This document shows positions 4,345 through 12,034 of a stretch of 15,282 nt of DNA, piece after piece (position 1 is the first letter of the stretch; every line of letters begins with the position of its first letter). The notes below the pieces were generated by a model. It was not told the DNA's origin and did not search any database. It was given only the letters and a program-made list of their open reading frames with translations. The DNA is taken from contig JBIKRF010000052.1 in assembly GCA_044349305.1 (NCBI GenBank), positions 1 through 15,282 on the forward strand, written 5' to 3'. A program made the position numbers and the translations under genes. The DNA is from CAIZGX01 sp044349305 (GTDB lineage Bacteria; Bacteroidota; Bacteroidia; Flavobacteriales_D; Sanyastnellaceae).

Positions 4345-7325
4345 AGTTTCGCTAGTTTATTCAATCCGTCGAACACCAACAAGAATGTAAGCGCTAAAGT
4401 CATTAACCAAATGACAAACGTATTAGCGCCTGGCGTGTTTACATAATTCCCACTCTCCTTTCCTCCTATCCACTTCTTCGGTGCATAGAAATGCGATTTC
4501 AAAAATGCAGTTCCTTTATTCGGAATGAAATAAATCGGTGTTGCTTTTCGCACCAACGCGTTATCGGTCACCACAATTTTCTTCACATCGTTCTTTGCGG
4601 TAACGAACTCTTCCAACGATTCGTTGAAGTAGTTGTCCATGTCTTGCTGGTATTGCTTCTGCTTCTCTTCCGTATCGCGCAAGGAAGATAACCACTGCTC
4701 TTTCGCGTCGTTCAGGTTGTTGTAGCGGTCTATAAGTGCCGACTCGTAAATACTCAACACACCTAAAACAGTATCTCTCGCCTCTATCCCATTCGTTTCA
4801 ATTTGATGCAACGCCCAATTGAGTTCAGCGGTGCTTTCGGCGCGTTTCGCAAATTCATTCTTCATCAATTCAACAGAAGTGGTGCTGTTCGGCTTGTCCC
4901 AATTATTCAGTTGGTTGCGCATTTCAGCCACCCAAAAATCTTTTTCCCAGGTCAACGATTTCAACTGAACATCGGTTTCGAACACGCGTGAAGTAAAGTC
5001 GTTGTTGCAGTATTGCTCTACTGCCAAAGCCTCGTAGGCCCAGCGACTGGCCATGGCATTTCCAACCCACGACACTTCGCCTTCGGTAACCATGGATTTG
5101 TGCAGGCGATCGAATCTTACAATAACGCCGCTGAACAACAACTGCGGAATAATGAGAATGGGAATAAGAATGTAGATCACCTTTGCACTGTTGAACGTGG
5201 CGCTAATGTTCAGTCCTAGCACATTCGCAAAGCACGCTGTGCTGAACAAAATGATCCAGAACGGCCAGAACATGCCTTGAATTTCCAGTATTGAATTTCC
5301 AATTAAAACATACGAGGCTGTTTGAATGGCCGAGATTAAAAACATAAGTCCCAACTTCGAAAAGAGATAACTGTTCTTGTTCAGGTTCAGGTATTTCTCG
5401 CGCTTCAGAATCTTCTTGTCCTTAATAATTTCTTCCGCGCTCACGGTCAATCCCATGAACAGCGCCACCACAACGGTGATGAATAAATATTGTGGAAGGT
5501 TTACATTTTCGCGGAAAATGTACTCGTCTTTCGACGAATATTTAATGAACCAACTGAGCAAGAACGCCAACAACGGCGCTTCCAGCAGGTTCACGATGAG
5601 GTATTGCTTATTGGTAATTTTCCCCAACACATCGCGCCAGAAAAACACTTGGAATTGCTTCAATGCATTTGGAAGATTGCTTCCCAACAACTTCTTCTCT
5701 GACTCGGTGTTTTGCGCATCTTCATTAATACGCGTGTCTTGTTCAGGCGCGCACATGATGTTGTAGAAGTTGTTCCACTCTCGTGAAGTAATGCGTCGCT
5801 GCTGAGTTTCATTTCCGTAATCATCTAGCACCTTTGCTTCAATAATGTTGAAGAGCTGTTCCGGATTTACATTGCCGCAATGTGAACAACGACTCTCGTC
5901 TATGTTCACCTGATTCACCAATTTCTTGAAGTACAAAATGCTGTCAATCGGATTGCCGTAATAGATAGGCATTCCGCCTTGATCTAACAAAAGCAATTGA
6001 TCGAACAGGTTGAAGATATCGCTGCTCGGCTGGTGAATCACCACGAAGATTAGCTTTCCGCGAAGCGTTAACTCCTTCAACAGATCCATTATGTTTTCTG
6101 AATCGCGACTGGACAGTCCGCTTGTTGGTTCATCTACAAAAAGAACCTCGGGCTCACGCATAAGTTCCAATGCAATATTCAAGCGCTTGCGCTGTCCACC
6201 GCTAATGGTCTTGTCTAGCACGTTTCCAACACGAAGATCTTTGCAATCTGAAAGTCCAACATCTTGAAGCGTTCGCAGCACCAACTTTTGCAATTCAAGT
6301 TTCGACTTGCCTTTGAAAAGCAGTTGCGCGTTGAAGTACAAATTCTGAAACACCGTGAGTTCTTCAATTAAAATATCGTCTTGAGAAACATAGCCCATGA
6401 GGTGTTTCAACGATTCTTTCTTGTTGAAAATACTCTTTCCGTTTATTTGAACATCGCCGTATTTCGGACGAGTGTTTCCGTTCAGGATATTTAATAGCGT
6501 TGATTTTCCCGAACCACTTCCCCCCATAATACCAATGAGGTTCCCGGAAGAAGCTCTGAAGCGCAGAGTTTCCAATGCTTTTTTTCCATTTGGAAATTGA
6601 TGCGAGATGGCATTGCATAGGAAGTCTATACTGTCAAGATGCTCAGACGCGAGGAAAGCATGCAGCACATCGCTGTAAAAAACAGGCTTGCTCTTCGCTC
6701 CGCGAATGGAAGAACCGGAAGAAAACGCATAGACCGAACTTGGCCTTATTGAACTACCGTTCAACTTCAGTTCGTCTGTTCCTATGTAGCGAAAGAAAAA
6801 CAAATTCTCTTCCGGAATGCGGAAGAAGATGAGCTCTCCGGAAGGCAAATGGCTGTGATCATTCGTCTCCGAATTCTTCATGCAAAAGAAATAATCAGAG
6901 GATTCTATTTCCTTTGAATGAACAAAATGAATAATGGCCATACGCATCTTTTCATCGATATGAAAAGCATCGGCCACGGTAGTTAGAAATTCTAAATCTT
7001 GTTGCGAGTGTTCTTGTGAAGTGAAAACGAATTCAACCAATCGAACAAAAACCATGAAGCGCTCGTGGTGATTCAACGACGTATGAATCTCTTCACAAAG
7101 TCGAAGCACCTTCACGCTGGTCATAGCTGTATGCTTTTCGGCATTCGCGCGTGGCTTGTGGTATAATGCCACATAGCTCTTGTAATCATCTAGAAAAACC
7201 TGAATCTGTTGTTGACTTAATCTGTTCCCTAAAAAAAGTGAAACGACTTCATATCCATTCGTTTTCTTATCGCCCGAAATAATGGCGAAGAGTTTCAATA
7301 GCGCTTGTAGAATGGAAGAGTTCAT
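4299..7325 (-). CDS. ABC-2 type exporter: fused TerB-like, ATPase and permease domains
   Basis: This is a 1008-residue single-chain half or full exporter of the ABCG-like type. Residues 1-135 are helical and resemble a TerB-like domain. Residues 145-235 are a less recognisable beta-rich linker. The ATPase follows, with Walker A GGSGSGKST (268-276), Q-loop VSQDD (313-317), signature ISGGQRKR (374-381), Walker B VLFVDEPTSG (394-403) and switch His431. A CSHCGNVNPEQLFNI motif (480-494) with a CxxC follows. Membrane segments lie around 575-595, 610-632, 655-735 and 972-990. Between about 780 and 965 is a long, mostly helical insert likely to sit outside the membrane. Length and order are usual for Bacteroidota proteins of this kind; the substrate is unknown. 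The gene is monocistronic, convergent with the SiaC-like gene and overlapping it at the 3' end. Confidence 0.88.
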   Translation of the reverse strand: MNSSILQALLKLFAIISGDKKTNGYEVVSLFLGNRLSQQQIQVFLDDYKSYVALYHKPRANAEKHTAMTSVKVLRLCEEIHTSLNHHERFMVFVRLVEFVFTSQEHSQQDLEFLTTVADAFHIDEKMRMAIIHFVHSKEIESSDYFFCMKNSETNDHSHLPSGELIFFRIPEENLFFFRYIGTDELKLNGSSIRPSSVYAFSSGSSIRGAKSKPVFYSDVLHAFLASEHLDSIDFLCNAISHQFPNGKKALETLRFRASSGNLIGIMGGSGSGKSTLLNILNGNTRPKYGDVQINGKSIFNKKESLKHLMGYVSQDDILIEELTVFQNLYFNAQLLFKGKSKLELQKLVLRTLQDVGLSDCKDLRVGNVLDKTISGGQRKRLNIALELMREPEVLFVDEPTSGLSSRDSENIMDLLKELTLRGKLIFVVIHQPSSDIFNLFDQLLLLDQGGMPIYYGNPIDSILYFKKLVNQVNIDESRCSHCGNVNPEQLFNIIEAKVLDDYGNETQQRRITSREWNNFYNIMCAPEQDTRINEDAQNTESEKKLLGSNLPNALKQFQVFFWRDVLGKITNKQYLIVNLLEAPLLAFLLSWFIKYSSKDEYIFRENVNLPQYLFITVVVALFMGLTVSAEEIIKDKKILKREKYLNLNKNSYLFSKLGLMFLISAIQTASYVLIGNSILEIQGMFWPFWIILFSTACFANVLGLNISATFNSAKVIYILIPILIIPQLLFSGVIVRFDRLHKSMVTEGEVSWVGNAMASRWAYEALAVEQYCNNDFTSRVFETDVQLKSLTWEKDFWVAEMRNQLNNWDKPNSTTSVELMKNEFAKRAESTAELNWALHQIETNGIEARDTVLGVLSIYESALIDRYNNLNDAKEQWLSSLRDTEEKQKQYQQDMDNYFNESLEEFVTAKNDVKKIVVTDNALVRKATPIYFIPNKGTAFLKSHFYAPKKWIGGKESGNYVNTPGANTFVIWLMTLALTFLLVFDGLNKLAKLYTFTIRKGTDKMAS

Positions 7326-7399
7326 GGTGTGTATTCAGTATGCAAGAAACACATTTTGGGGGAACGAAGAGATGATTCGAAGTGGAAGTTTTCAACCCC

Positions 7400-7506
7400 A
7401 ACGTTGTTGGAACTTCGTTGTTGGAACTGCGTTGTGGGAACTGCGTTGTGGGAACTGCGTTGTGAGAACTGTGTTGTGGGAACTGCGTTGTGAGAACTGT
7501 GTTCTT
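7400..7506. repeat. Seven tandem copies of a 14-bp unit (locus D)
   Basis: A partial unit at 7400-7408 is followed by seven full 14-bp units at 7409, 7423, 7437, 7451, 7465, 7479 and 7493, of the form RGAACTKYGTTGTK. These are the reverse complement of the unit at 2354-2409. Most contain AAC-TGC-GTT, a short stem with a 3-nt loop. The array lies between the divergent ABC and lipoprotein genes, 74 bp upstream of the ABC start, so it could lie in that gene's 5' region. The period is not a multiple of three, and open frames across it are by-products of the repeat. Confidence 0.9.
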
Positions 7507-7596
7507 GAAAGACAGTCGAAGACATTTCGTAAAAGCGAGATGCTTTTCGTTAACGTAAAATAAGCAATATCGTTTGTATATCCTCGTTAATTGAAG

Positions 7597-7604
7597 CATC
7601 TTTG
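7597..7604 (+). promoter_or_regulatory. Possible -7 element for the lipoprotein gene
   Basis: CATCTTTG differs from TAnnTTTG in one base and ends 7 bp before the chosen ATG at 7612. A TTTG word lies roughly 20 bp further upstream, near 7573. A promoter this close would give a nearly leaderless transcript, which occurs in Bacteroidota. It also argues against the in-frame ATG at 7591. Confidence 0.4.
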
Positions 7605-7611
7605 CCGTATT

Positions 7612-9102
7612 ATGAAGAAAAGCTTTTTCATTTTCATTTTAGTTTCTGTGATTGTTTTCATCGCTTCGTGCAGACGCGACGAAATAACCACTGACTCATC
7701 TGCGAAAATTACCTTTTCGACAGATACCTTGTTGTTCGATACGGTATTCACAACCATAGGCAGCATCACTAAAATTGTCAAAGTTTACAACACGAATTCT
7801 CAAGCCATTCAAATTGCAAGTATTGATTTAGCAGGAGGAAGTTTATCTCAATTTCGAATTAACGTTAACGGAGACAACGGAACACATTTCGAAGATGTGT
7901 TTATAGAGTCCGGAGATAGCTTATTCATTTTTGTTGAAGTAACAGTAGATCCAAACAATGCGAATACACCATACGTCATTGAAGATCAGATTGTATTCAA
8001 CACTAACGGAAACAATCAAGTTGTGCAATTAGCCGCTTGGGGTCAAGACGCTTATTTTCATGGAGGGACAACACAAAATCAATTGTACGAACTGCCGTGT
8101 GGCGCTGTGTGGAACAACGATAAACCGCATGTTATCTACGGAATTGTTGCTGTAGATTCAACCTGTAATCTCACCATAAATGAAGGGACACATGTGTATG
8201 TCCATGCAAAATCGGGATTGTTCGTCTACAAAGGTTCACTAAATATTCTAGGAAGCCTGAACAACGAGGTCGTTTTTGAAGGCGATCGATTGGAAGCAGG
8301 TTATGCTAACCTACCGGGTCAATGGGGTATTCAGTACGATGTGCAAATTGAAACAGGTGTTGGCCCTGGAATTTACTCGGTAACACGCGGTGGAATTTGG
8401 CTTTATCAGTGTAACTCTAGTTCTATCAATTACGCCATTATTAAAAATGGGGGGATGGGAATTCAAGCAGATACTCTTGGAAATACAAGCGCAAGTGGTT
8501 TCGCTTTAACAATCACCAATACTAAAATAGATAACATGTCGGGCGTGGGATTGTTTGCTCAAGGTTCGACAATTTCAGGAAGTAATCTATTAATTACGAA
8601 TTGTGGCGAAAGCTGCGCAAACCTTAGTGTAGGTGGCACTTACCAATTCGACAATTGCACTTTTGCAAATTACTGGAACAATGGAAACCGAACCGCTCCG
8701 GCTTTTTATCTGACAAATTATTACGAAGACATCAATCAAAATATTCAGACACGCACACTAAGCAATTGCTTTTTCAGAAACTGTATTATGTGGGGAAACA
8801 ATGCTACTCTGAGCGACTTTAGTGAATTTGTGATGGACTTGAAAGATCCTGAATTGCAGGAGGTTCAATTTAAATATTGTCTTGTCGATACAGATGTCGA
8901 TGTTTCTGACGACGGCAATGTTTGGGAAAGCATTGTAAACAATCAATCTCCATATTTCTGCGATTATACGAATGGGAATTTTCGTGTTAGCCAAGATTCA
9001 CCGCGTATGATCGGGGGACCCTTCACATTTGGTCCAGACATCGTCGGAAATGGAAACGGAGACTGGAAAGGTTGCTACGACTATACTGGAAGCTGTAATT
9101 AA
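7612..9102 (+). CDS. Secreted lipoprotein with a right-handed beta-helix
   Basis: The 496-residue product starts with a type II signal peptide: MKKSFFIFILVSVIVFIASC, with the lipobox IASC and lipidated Cys20. It is therefore expected to be anchored in a membrane facing the periplasm or the cell surface. The next roughly 130 residues are a beta-rich domain with an ITFSTDTLLFDTVFTTIGS segment and Asn/Asp-rich turns. After residue 170 the sequence becomes a repetitive series of short strands (for example LTINEGTHVYVHAKSGLFVY, ALTITNTKIDNMSGVGLFA and YQFDNCTFANYW). This is the pattern of parallel beta-helix proteins, often polysaccharide-active or adhesive. No catalytic residues can be named. The start at 7612 gives a standard signal peptide. 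The gene ends 6 bp from the convergent acyltransferase gene. Confidence 0.8.
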   Translation: MKKSFFIFILVSVIVFIASCRRDEITTDSSAKITFSTDTLLFDTVFTTIGSITKIVKVYNTNSQAIQIASIDLAGGSLSQFRINVNGDNGTHFEDVFIESGDSLFIFVEVTVDPNNANTPYVIEDQIVFNTNGNNQVVQLAAWGQDAYFHGGTTQNQLYELPCGAVWNNDKPHVIYGIVAVDSTCNLTINEGTHVYVHAKSGLFVYKGSLNILGSLNNEVVFEGDRLEAGYANLPGQWGIQYDVQIETGVGPGIYSVTRGGIWLYQCNSSSINYAIIKNGGMGIQADTLGNTSASGFALTITNTKIDNMSGVGLFAQGSTISGSNLLITNCGESCANLSVGGTYQFDNCTFANYWNNGNRTAPAFYLTNYYEDINQNIQTRTLSNCFFRNCIMWGNNATLSDFSEFVMDLKDPELQEVQFKYCLVDTDVDVSDDGNVWESIVNNQSPYFCDYTNGNFRVSQDSPRMIGGPFTFGPDIVGNGNGDWKGCYDYTGSCN

Positions 9103-9108
9103 GCAGTT

Positions 9109-10197
9109 CTAGCCATTTGAAATATTCCTTGGCGCAAACTTCTTCTTCAAATTTAATATCGGTGTTTCGATGAGGTAATAAGAAATTATTGCCACCAAAA
9201 CAGTTAGTATAATATTTATTGGAAAATGCTGAATGGACAATTCACCCGAAGGACCTGTAGTCGCAAATAGTCCTTGATAGACATATAATCCATAAGAAAT
9301 CTTTCCAATAAATCTAACTGGTTTAAATTCCAAAATTGTTACACATTTCGAATCTTGATTGAAATATACCCACAGTAAGAACATCGACACTGCGATAGGC
9401 ATGAATAAAAACGAGAAATTATCCCACCAAAAAGGCATAAAGATTTGAGAGGTAAATAGAAAAAACGCTAGTAATGGAAACAGATATTTTTTCGTAAAGA
9501 GTTTATTCAATCGTGTTTCAAAATCAAACAACAGCAGTCCTGATAGTGAGCCAATAATAATTGGTAAGCATGCTGGTATAAACCATCTATCTACATAAGT
9601 ATAATTCGCCAAGAGGTATGATTCTCCATTATAAGGAATTGGATAGCCTGATATAAACTTAAACGCTACACAAACGAATACAACAAACAAAGCAAAATAG
9701 ATCAGATACTTTATTTTACTTAAATAGCTAATAACAAAAGGCCAGATAAAATAATATTGCTCTTCAACCCCAAGAGACCATGTGTGACCAAGTTCTCCCG
9801 TGTAAAATTTGTGAGGAACAAAATTATATACATAAAAGAAAGAAAATAGAATTGCGACAAAATCTTGCTTTAAATAATGACCTAACATTAAAACCAATAC
9901 AGTAATCAGAAGCAGCAATATTGCCGGTGCTAATCTCAAAAACCTTCGAATAAAAAAATTCCTAAAATCAATTCTGCCAAAATTCCTTTTCTCACCTAGA
10001 AGCAGCGTTGTAATTAAAAAACCACTGATTGAAAAGAAAATCATTACACCCGCACCACCCGAAATCAAGTTCCAATTATCTCTAAAAAAAACAACATGCT
10101 CGATTTTAGAGTATAATCCGAGATGAGCAAAGATTACTAACAATATAGAAATTGCGCGAAGTCCATCAAATCCTTTTATATACTTCGCTTTTTTCAT
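9109..10197 (-). CDS. Membrane acyltransferase, family 3 (OafA/YrhL type)
   Basis: The 362-residue, roughly ten-segment membrane protein carries the family-3 acyltransferase signatures. These are GFDGLRAISILLVIFAHLG (9-27, with Arg14 and His25), FFSISGFLITTLLL (54-67), FFIRRFLRLAPAILLLL (81-97) and WSLGVEEQYYFIWP (140-153). The C-terminus (YYLIETPILNLKKKF) is also typical, so the protein is complete. Such enzymes O-acetylate or otherwise acylate surface or secreted glycans and antibiotics, moving the acyl group across the inner membrane. The acceptor here is unknown and no glycan cluster surrounds it. The gene is visibly AT-rich. It is transcribed leftward, and its stop faces the lipoprotein stop across a 6-bp gap. 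Confidence 0.9.
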   Translation of the reverse strand: MKKAKYIKGFDGLRAISILLVIFAHLGLYSKIEHVVFFRDNWNLISGGAGVMIFFSISGFLITTLLLGEKRNFGRIDFRNFFIRRFLRLAPAILLLLITVLVLMLGHYLKQDFVAILFSFFYVYNFVPHKFYTGELGHTWSLGVEEQYYFIWPFVISYLSKIKYLIYFALFVVFVCVAFKFISGYPIPYNGESYLLANYTYVDRWFIPACLPIIIGSLSGLLLFDFETRLNKLFTKKYLFPLLAFFLFTSQIFMPFWWDNFSFLFMPIAVSMFLLWVYFNQDSKCVTILEFKPVRFIGKISYGLYVYQGLFATTGPSGELSIQHFPINIILTVLVAIISYYLIETPILNLKKKFAPRNISNG

Positions 10198-10223
10198 TGC
10201 ATCCGATTTAATCTATCAAGAAA

Positions 10224-10231
10224 CAAATGTA
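10224..10231 (-). promoter_or_regulatory. -7 promoter element for the acyltransferase gene
   Basis: On the minus strand this is TACATTTG, a perfect TAnnTTTG match, 26 bp before the ATG at 10197. No strong -33 element is visible. It implies that the acyltransferase has its own promoter rather than reading through from the gene at 10419-10874. Confidence 0.5.
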
Positions 10232-10351
10232 TTAAATCATTGCACTACAATTCAAAACACATTTGATTGCACTCCCAAACTGAATAAATCACAATTCAAA
10301 ATAAACCTATATGCAGAGAAAAATAATCGGAAAAAGCACGAAATGATTTTC

Positions 10352-10381
10352 AGTCGGCTTTTAACCTCGAATAAGCTGACT
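10352..10381. other. Hairpin between the glycine-zipper gene and the acyltransferase
   Basis: AGTCGGCTT (10352-10360) can pair with AAGCTGACT (10373-10381), giving a 9-bp stem with one G-U pair and a 12-nt loop. On the plus strand it is followed by TTTCTT; on the minus strand, the direction of both neighbouring genes, there is no U-tract. It may still mark the 3' end of the transcript from 10874, but it is not a convincing intrinsic terminator in that direction. The rest of 10198-10418 is plain AT-rich spacer. Confidence 0.3.
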
Positions 10382-10418
10382 TTTCTTGATATTTAAAAGA
10401 ATCGGTCTATTGTGCCTA

Positions 10419-10874
10419 TTACTTTATTTCTAGATCCAATTGTCGACCTTCCTCAAAAGCCTTTTTATCCATTTTTGAACCCACACCTATGCCAACTGCC
10501 ATACCAATAGGAAATCCCAAACCAATCATTCCCATATTTCCCAAACTAAGACCAACTGCAACACCCAACGGTATTCCAAATCCAGAAATACCCATGATCA
10601 TCCAAAGTTTTCGGTAATAGTTTTTCGGAACGATTTTATGTTCTTTCTCTATGAATTTAACAACTTTATTTTCGCTCCTTTTAATAGCCTTTACAAAAGA
10701 ACTATCTGACACTTCAATTGCATTCAATTGTTCAATTTCATGATTCAACAAACTAATTGTTTCACCCGGCAATTGTCTTAACTCCAATTCGTCTAATAGT
10801 TTACCAAATTGCTGATAAGCATTGTATGCTTTAATATTATCGCCAATGGTCTGCCTTTCAATTAGTTTTTTCAT
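10419..10874 (-). CDS. Small membrane protein with a glycine-zipper hairpin
   Basis: The 151-residue protein is not assigned to a named family. Residues 1-85 are hydrophilic and helical (KAYNAYQQFGKLLDELELRQ, then a Glu/Lys-rich segment). Residues 90-133 form two glycine-rich membrane segments that repeat each other: GIPLGVAVGLSLGN (100-113) and GFPIGMAVGIGVGS (120-133), both GxPxGxAVGxxxGx. A short charged tail (MDKKAFEEGRQLDLEIK) ends the protein. Glycine-zipper hairpins often oligomerise in membranes, but no function can be inferred from that alone. The gene lies 65 bp downstream of the DUF4177-like gene on the same strand, and the two may be cotranscribed. Confidence 0.7.
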   Translation of the reverse strand: MKKLIERQTIGDNIKAYNAYQQFGKLLDELELRQLPGETISLLNHEIEQLNAIEVSDSSFVKAIKRSENKVVKFIEKEHKIVPKNYYRKLWMIMGISGFGIPLGVAVGLSLGNMGMIGLGFPIGMAVGIGVGSKMDKKAFEEGRQLDLEIK

Positions 10875-10939
10875 AAATATTTATTTAATGGAGCCTTGCT
10901 TTTGCAACGAAATTGCATTTCTTTAATGTAAAAACAACT

Positions 10940-11113
10940 TTATTTACTTAATGTGATATATGCCGTAGGAACCCACCAAGTATTAAATCCAAAAGCTACA
11001 GCTACAACCTCAAAACCTTCTTTCGTTTTTTCATTAAGAACTATTTCCACATTTCTTTTCAACTTTTTGGTAGACCACATGGATGATTCTGAGATTACTG
11101 TGTATGTTTTCAT
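10940..11113 (-). CDS. DUF4177-like small protein (57 residues)
   Basis: An ATG at 11113 on the minus strand opens a 57-residue frame ending in TAA at 10940. The sequence starts MKTYTVISESSMWSTKKL, continues RNVEIVLNEKTKEGFEVV (20-37) and ends with FNTWWVPTAYITLSK. This is the DUF4177 pattern as I know it: a first strand MKxYxV, a helix with L(N/E)E, the turn KEGFEVVAV (usually EGWELV) and a final strand. The function of the family is unknown. The gene is easy to miss because of its size, and because the opposite strand has a longer but meaningless open frame. It is followed after 65 bp by the glycine-zipper gene on the same strand. Confidence 0.72.
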   Translation of the reverse strand: MKTYTVISESSMWSTKKLKRNVEIVLNEKTKEGFEVVAVAFGFNTWWVPTAYITLSK

Positions 11114-11653
11114 TTTTCAATTGTTTTTCTTCTCGCAATTTTTTGGTTTTTCCACTTCGGAAGGATGCCAAGCTAAATCAAATTATCGGAATACATCTGA
11201 AGGCAATATGAAAATACACCAAAGAGAGTAGACAATCTTTTGATTATATCCGCGAAGCGGATTGGTCCCAACGGGATTTGTCCATAAAGTGGATTAGTCC
11301 GCAAGGCGGACGTATCCCAACGGGATTAGTCCACAAAGTGGATTTGTCCGCAAGGCGGATGTATCCCAACGGGATTAGTCCACAAAGTGGATTGGTCCGC
11401 AAAGCGGATGTATCCCAAAGGGATTAGTCCACAAAGTGGATTGGTCCGCGAAGCGGATGTATCCCAAAGGGATTAGTCCACAAAGTGGATTGGTCCGCGA
11501 AGCGGATGTATCCCAAAGGGATTAGTCCACAAAGTGAAATCCAAACTTGTTATTTATAAAACTCATATGTTGAAATCTCAGAAACGATAAAGGAAGCAAC
11601 TGTTGTCAATGAACATTTATGCGATTTTCTGACATATTCATTTTTTAAATTCT
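11114..11653. other. Gene-free stretch around hairpin array E
   Basis: Three parts are seen. Positions 11114-11248 are the AT-rich upstream region of the DUF4177-like gene; no exact TAnnTTTG was found there, although ATAATTTGA comes near it. Positions 11249-11536 are the large hairpin array. Positions 11537-11653 are AT-rich sequence leading to the four-helix-bundle gene, with no clear promoter motif. Confidence 0.6.
11249..11536. repeat. 49-bp tandem array of triloop hairpins (locus E)
   Basis: About 18 mini-palindromes follow each other in a fixed rotation: TCCGC-NNN-GCGGA, then TCCC-NNN-GGGA, then TCCAC-NNN-GTGGA. Loops are GAA, AAG or AAA in the first type, AAC or AAA in the second, and AAA in the third. 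Short spacers, mostly 2 nt outside the flanking G and T (TA, TG, GT), make a 49-bp period repeated nearly six times. Loop changes run in blocks: AAC units on the left, AAA units on the right. This suggests growth by local duplication. The last unit degenerates after AAAGTG at 11536. The third hairpin has an imperfect stem. Stem complementarity is strict nearly everywhere else. Confidence 0.93.
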
Positions 11654-12028
11654 ATGAATTCCGAGTGCAATTTTGACAAAAAAAACATGCAACGACTAAT
11701 TACTGACGCCGTAAAACTTTCACACGAAAGTGCACTTTTGTGCGAACAATGGCGCAAAGAGAAAAAGCTCTCTCCTATCGTAAATCAATTCTACCGATCT
11801 TCAAATTCTATTTCAGCAAATATGCTGGAAGCGACAGCAGCGGAATCTGAGAAGGATAAAATTCATAAACTTTCGATTGCACTAAAAGAATCACGCGAAA
11901 CCTCTGGTTGGATAAATACTCTTCGAACCATCGCCTATCTTGATGATGAAAAACATCTTCAACTCATCAAACTCAATAGCCGCGTTGGTGCTGGGCTTTA
12001 CTTTATAATAAAATCAATGAAAAAATAA
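11654..12028 (+). CDS. Four-helix-bundle protein (S23 / 23S intervening-sequence family)
   Basis: The 124-residue all-helical protein carries the core of the S23/IVP four-helix-bundle family: NQFYRSSNSISANMLEATAA (45-64) followed by DKIHKLSIALKESRETSGWI (68-87). In well-studied members this reads RSGTSIGANIEEA...F..KLSIALKEARET.YWL. Family members were first noticed in intervening sequences of 23S rRNA genes. Free-standing copies are common in Bacteroidota, and the Avd accessory protein of diversity-generating retroelements has the same fold. The biochemical role is not settled, though a nucleic-acid-binding pentamer is proposed. No reverse transcriptase is nearby. The gene sits between hairpin arrays E and F, and array F begins 6 bp after its stop. 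Confidence 0.85.
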   Translation: MNSECNFDKKNMQRLITDAVKLSHESALLCEQWRKEKKLSPIVNQFYRSSNSISANMLEATAAESEKDKIHKLSIALKESRETSGWINTLRTIAYLDDEKHLQLIKLNSRVGAGLYFIIKSMKK

Positions 12029-12034
12029 CTGTGC

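Noticed and set aside
7267..7599. Open frames across the 14-bp array, giving Thr-Thr-Gln-Phe-like repetitive peptides on both strands
   Set aside because: They arise from the tandem repeat, overlap the well-supported ABC start, and several frames and both strands are open alike.
10953..11231. 92-codon plus-strand open frame
   Set aside because: It has a low-complexity Phe-rich product and covers the much more protein-like 57-residue DUF4177-type frame on the other strand.
11249..11536. Regular repeats that could be taken for a CRISPR array
   Set aside because: There are no unique spacers: the whole 49-bp period is repeated and consists of short palindromes with fixed 2 to 3-nt linkers. No cas genes are in the window.
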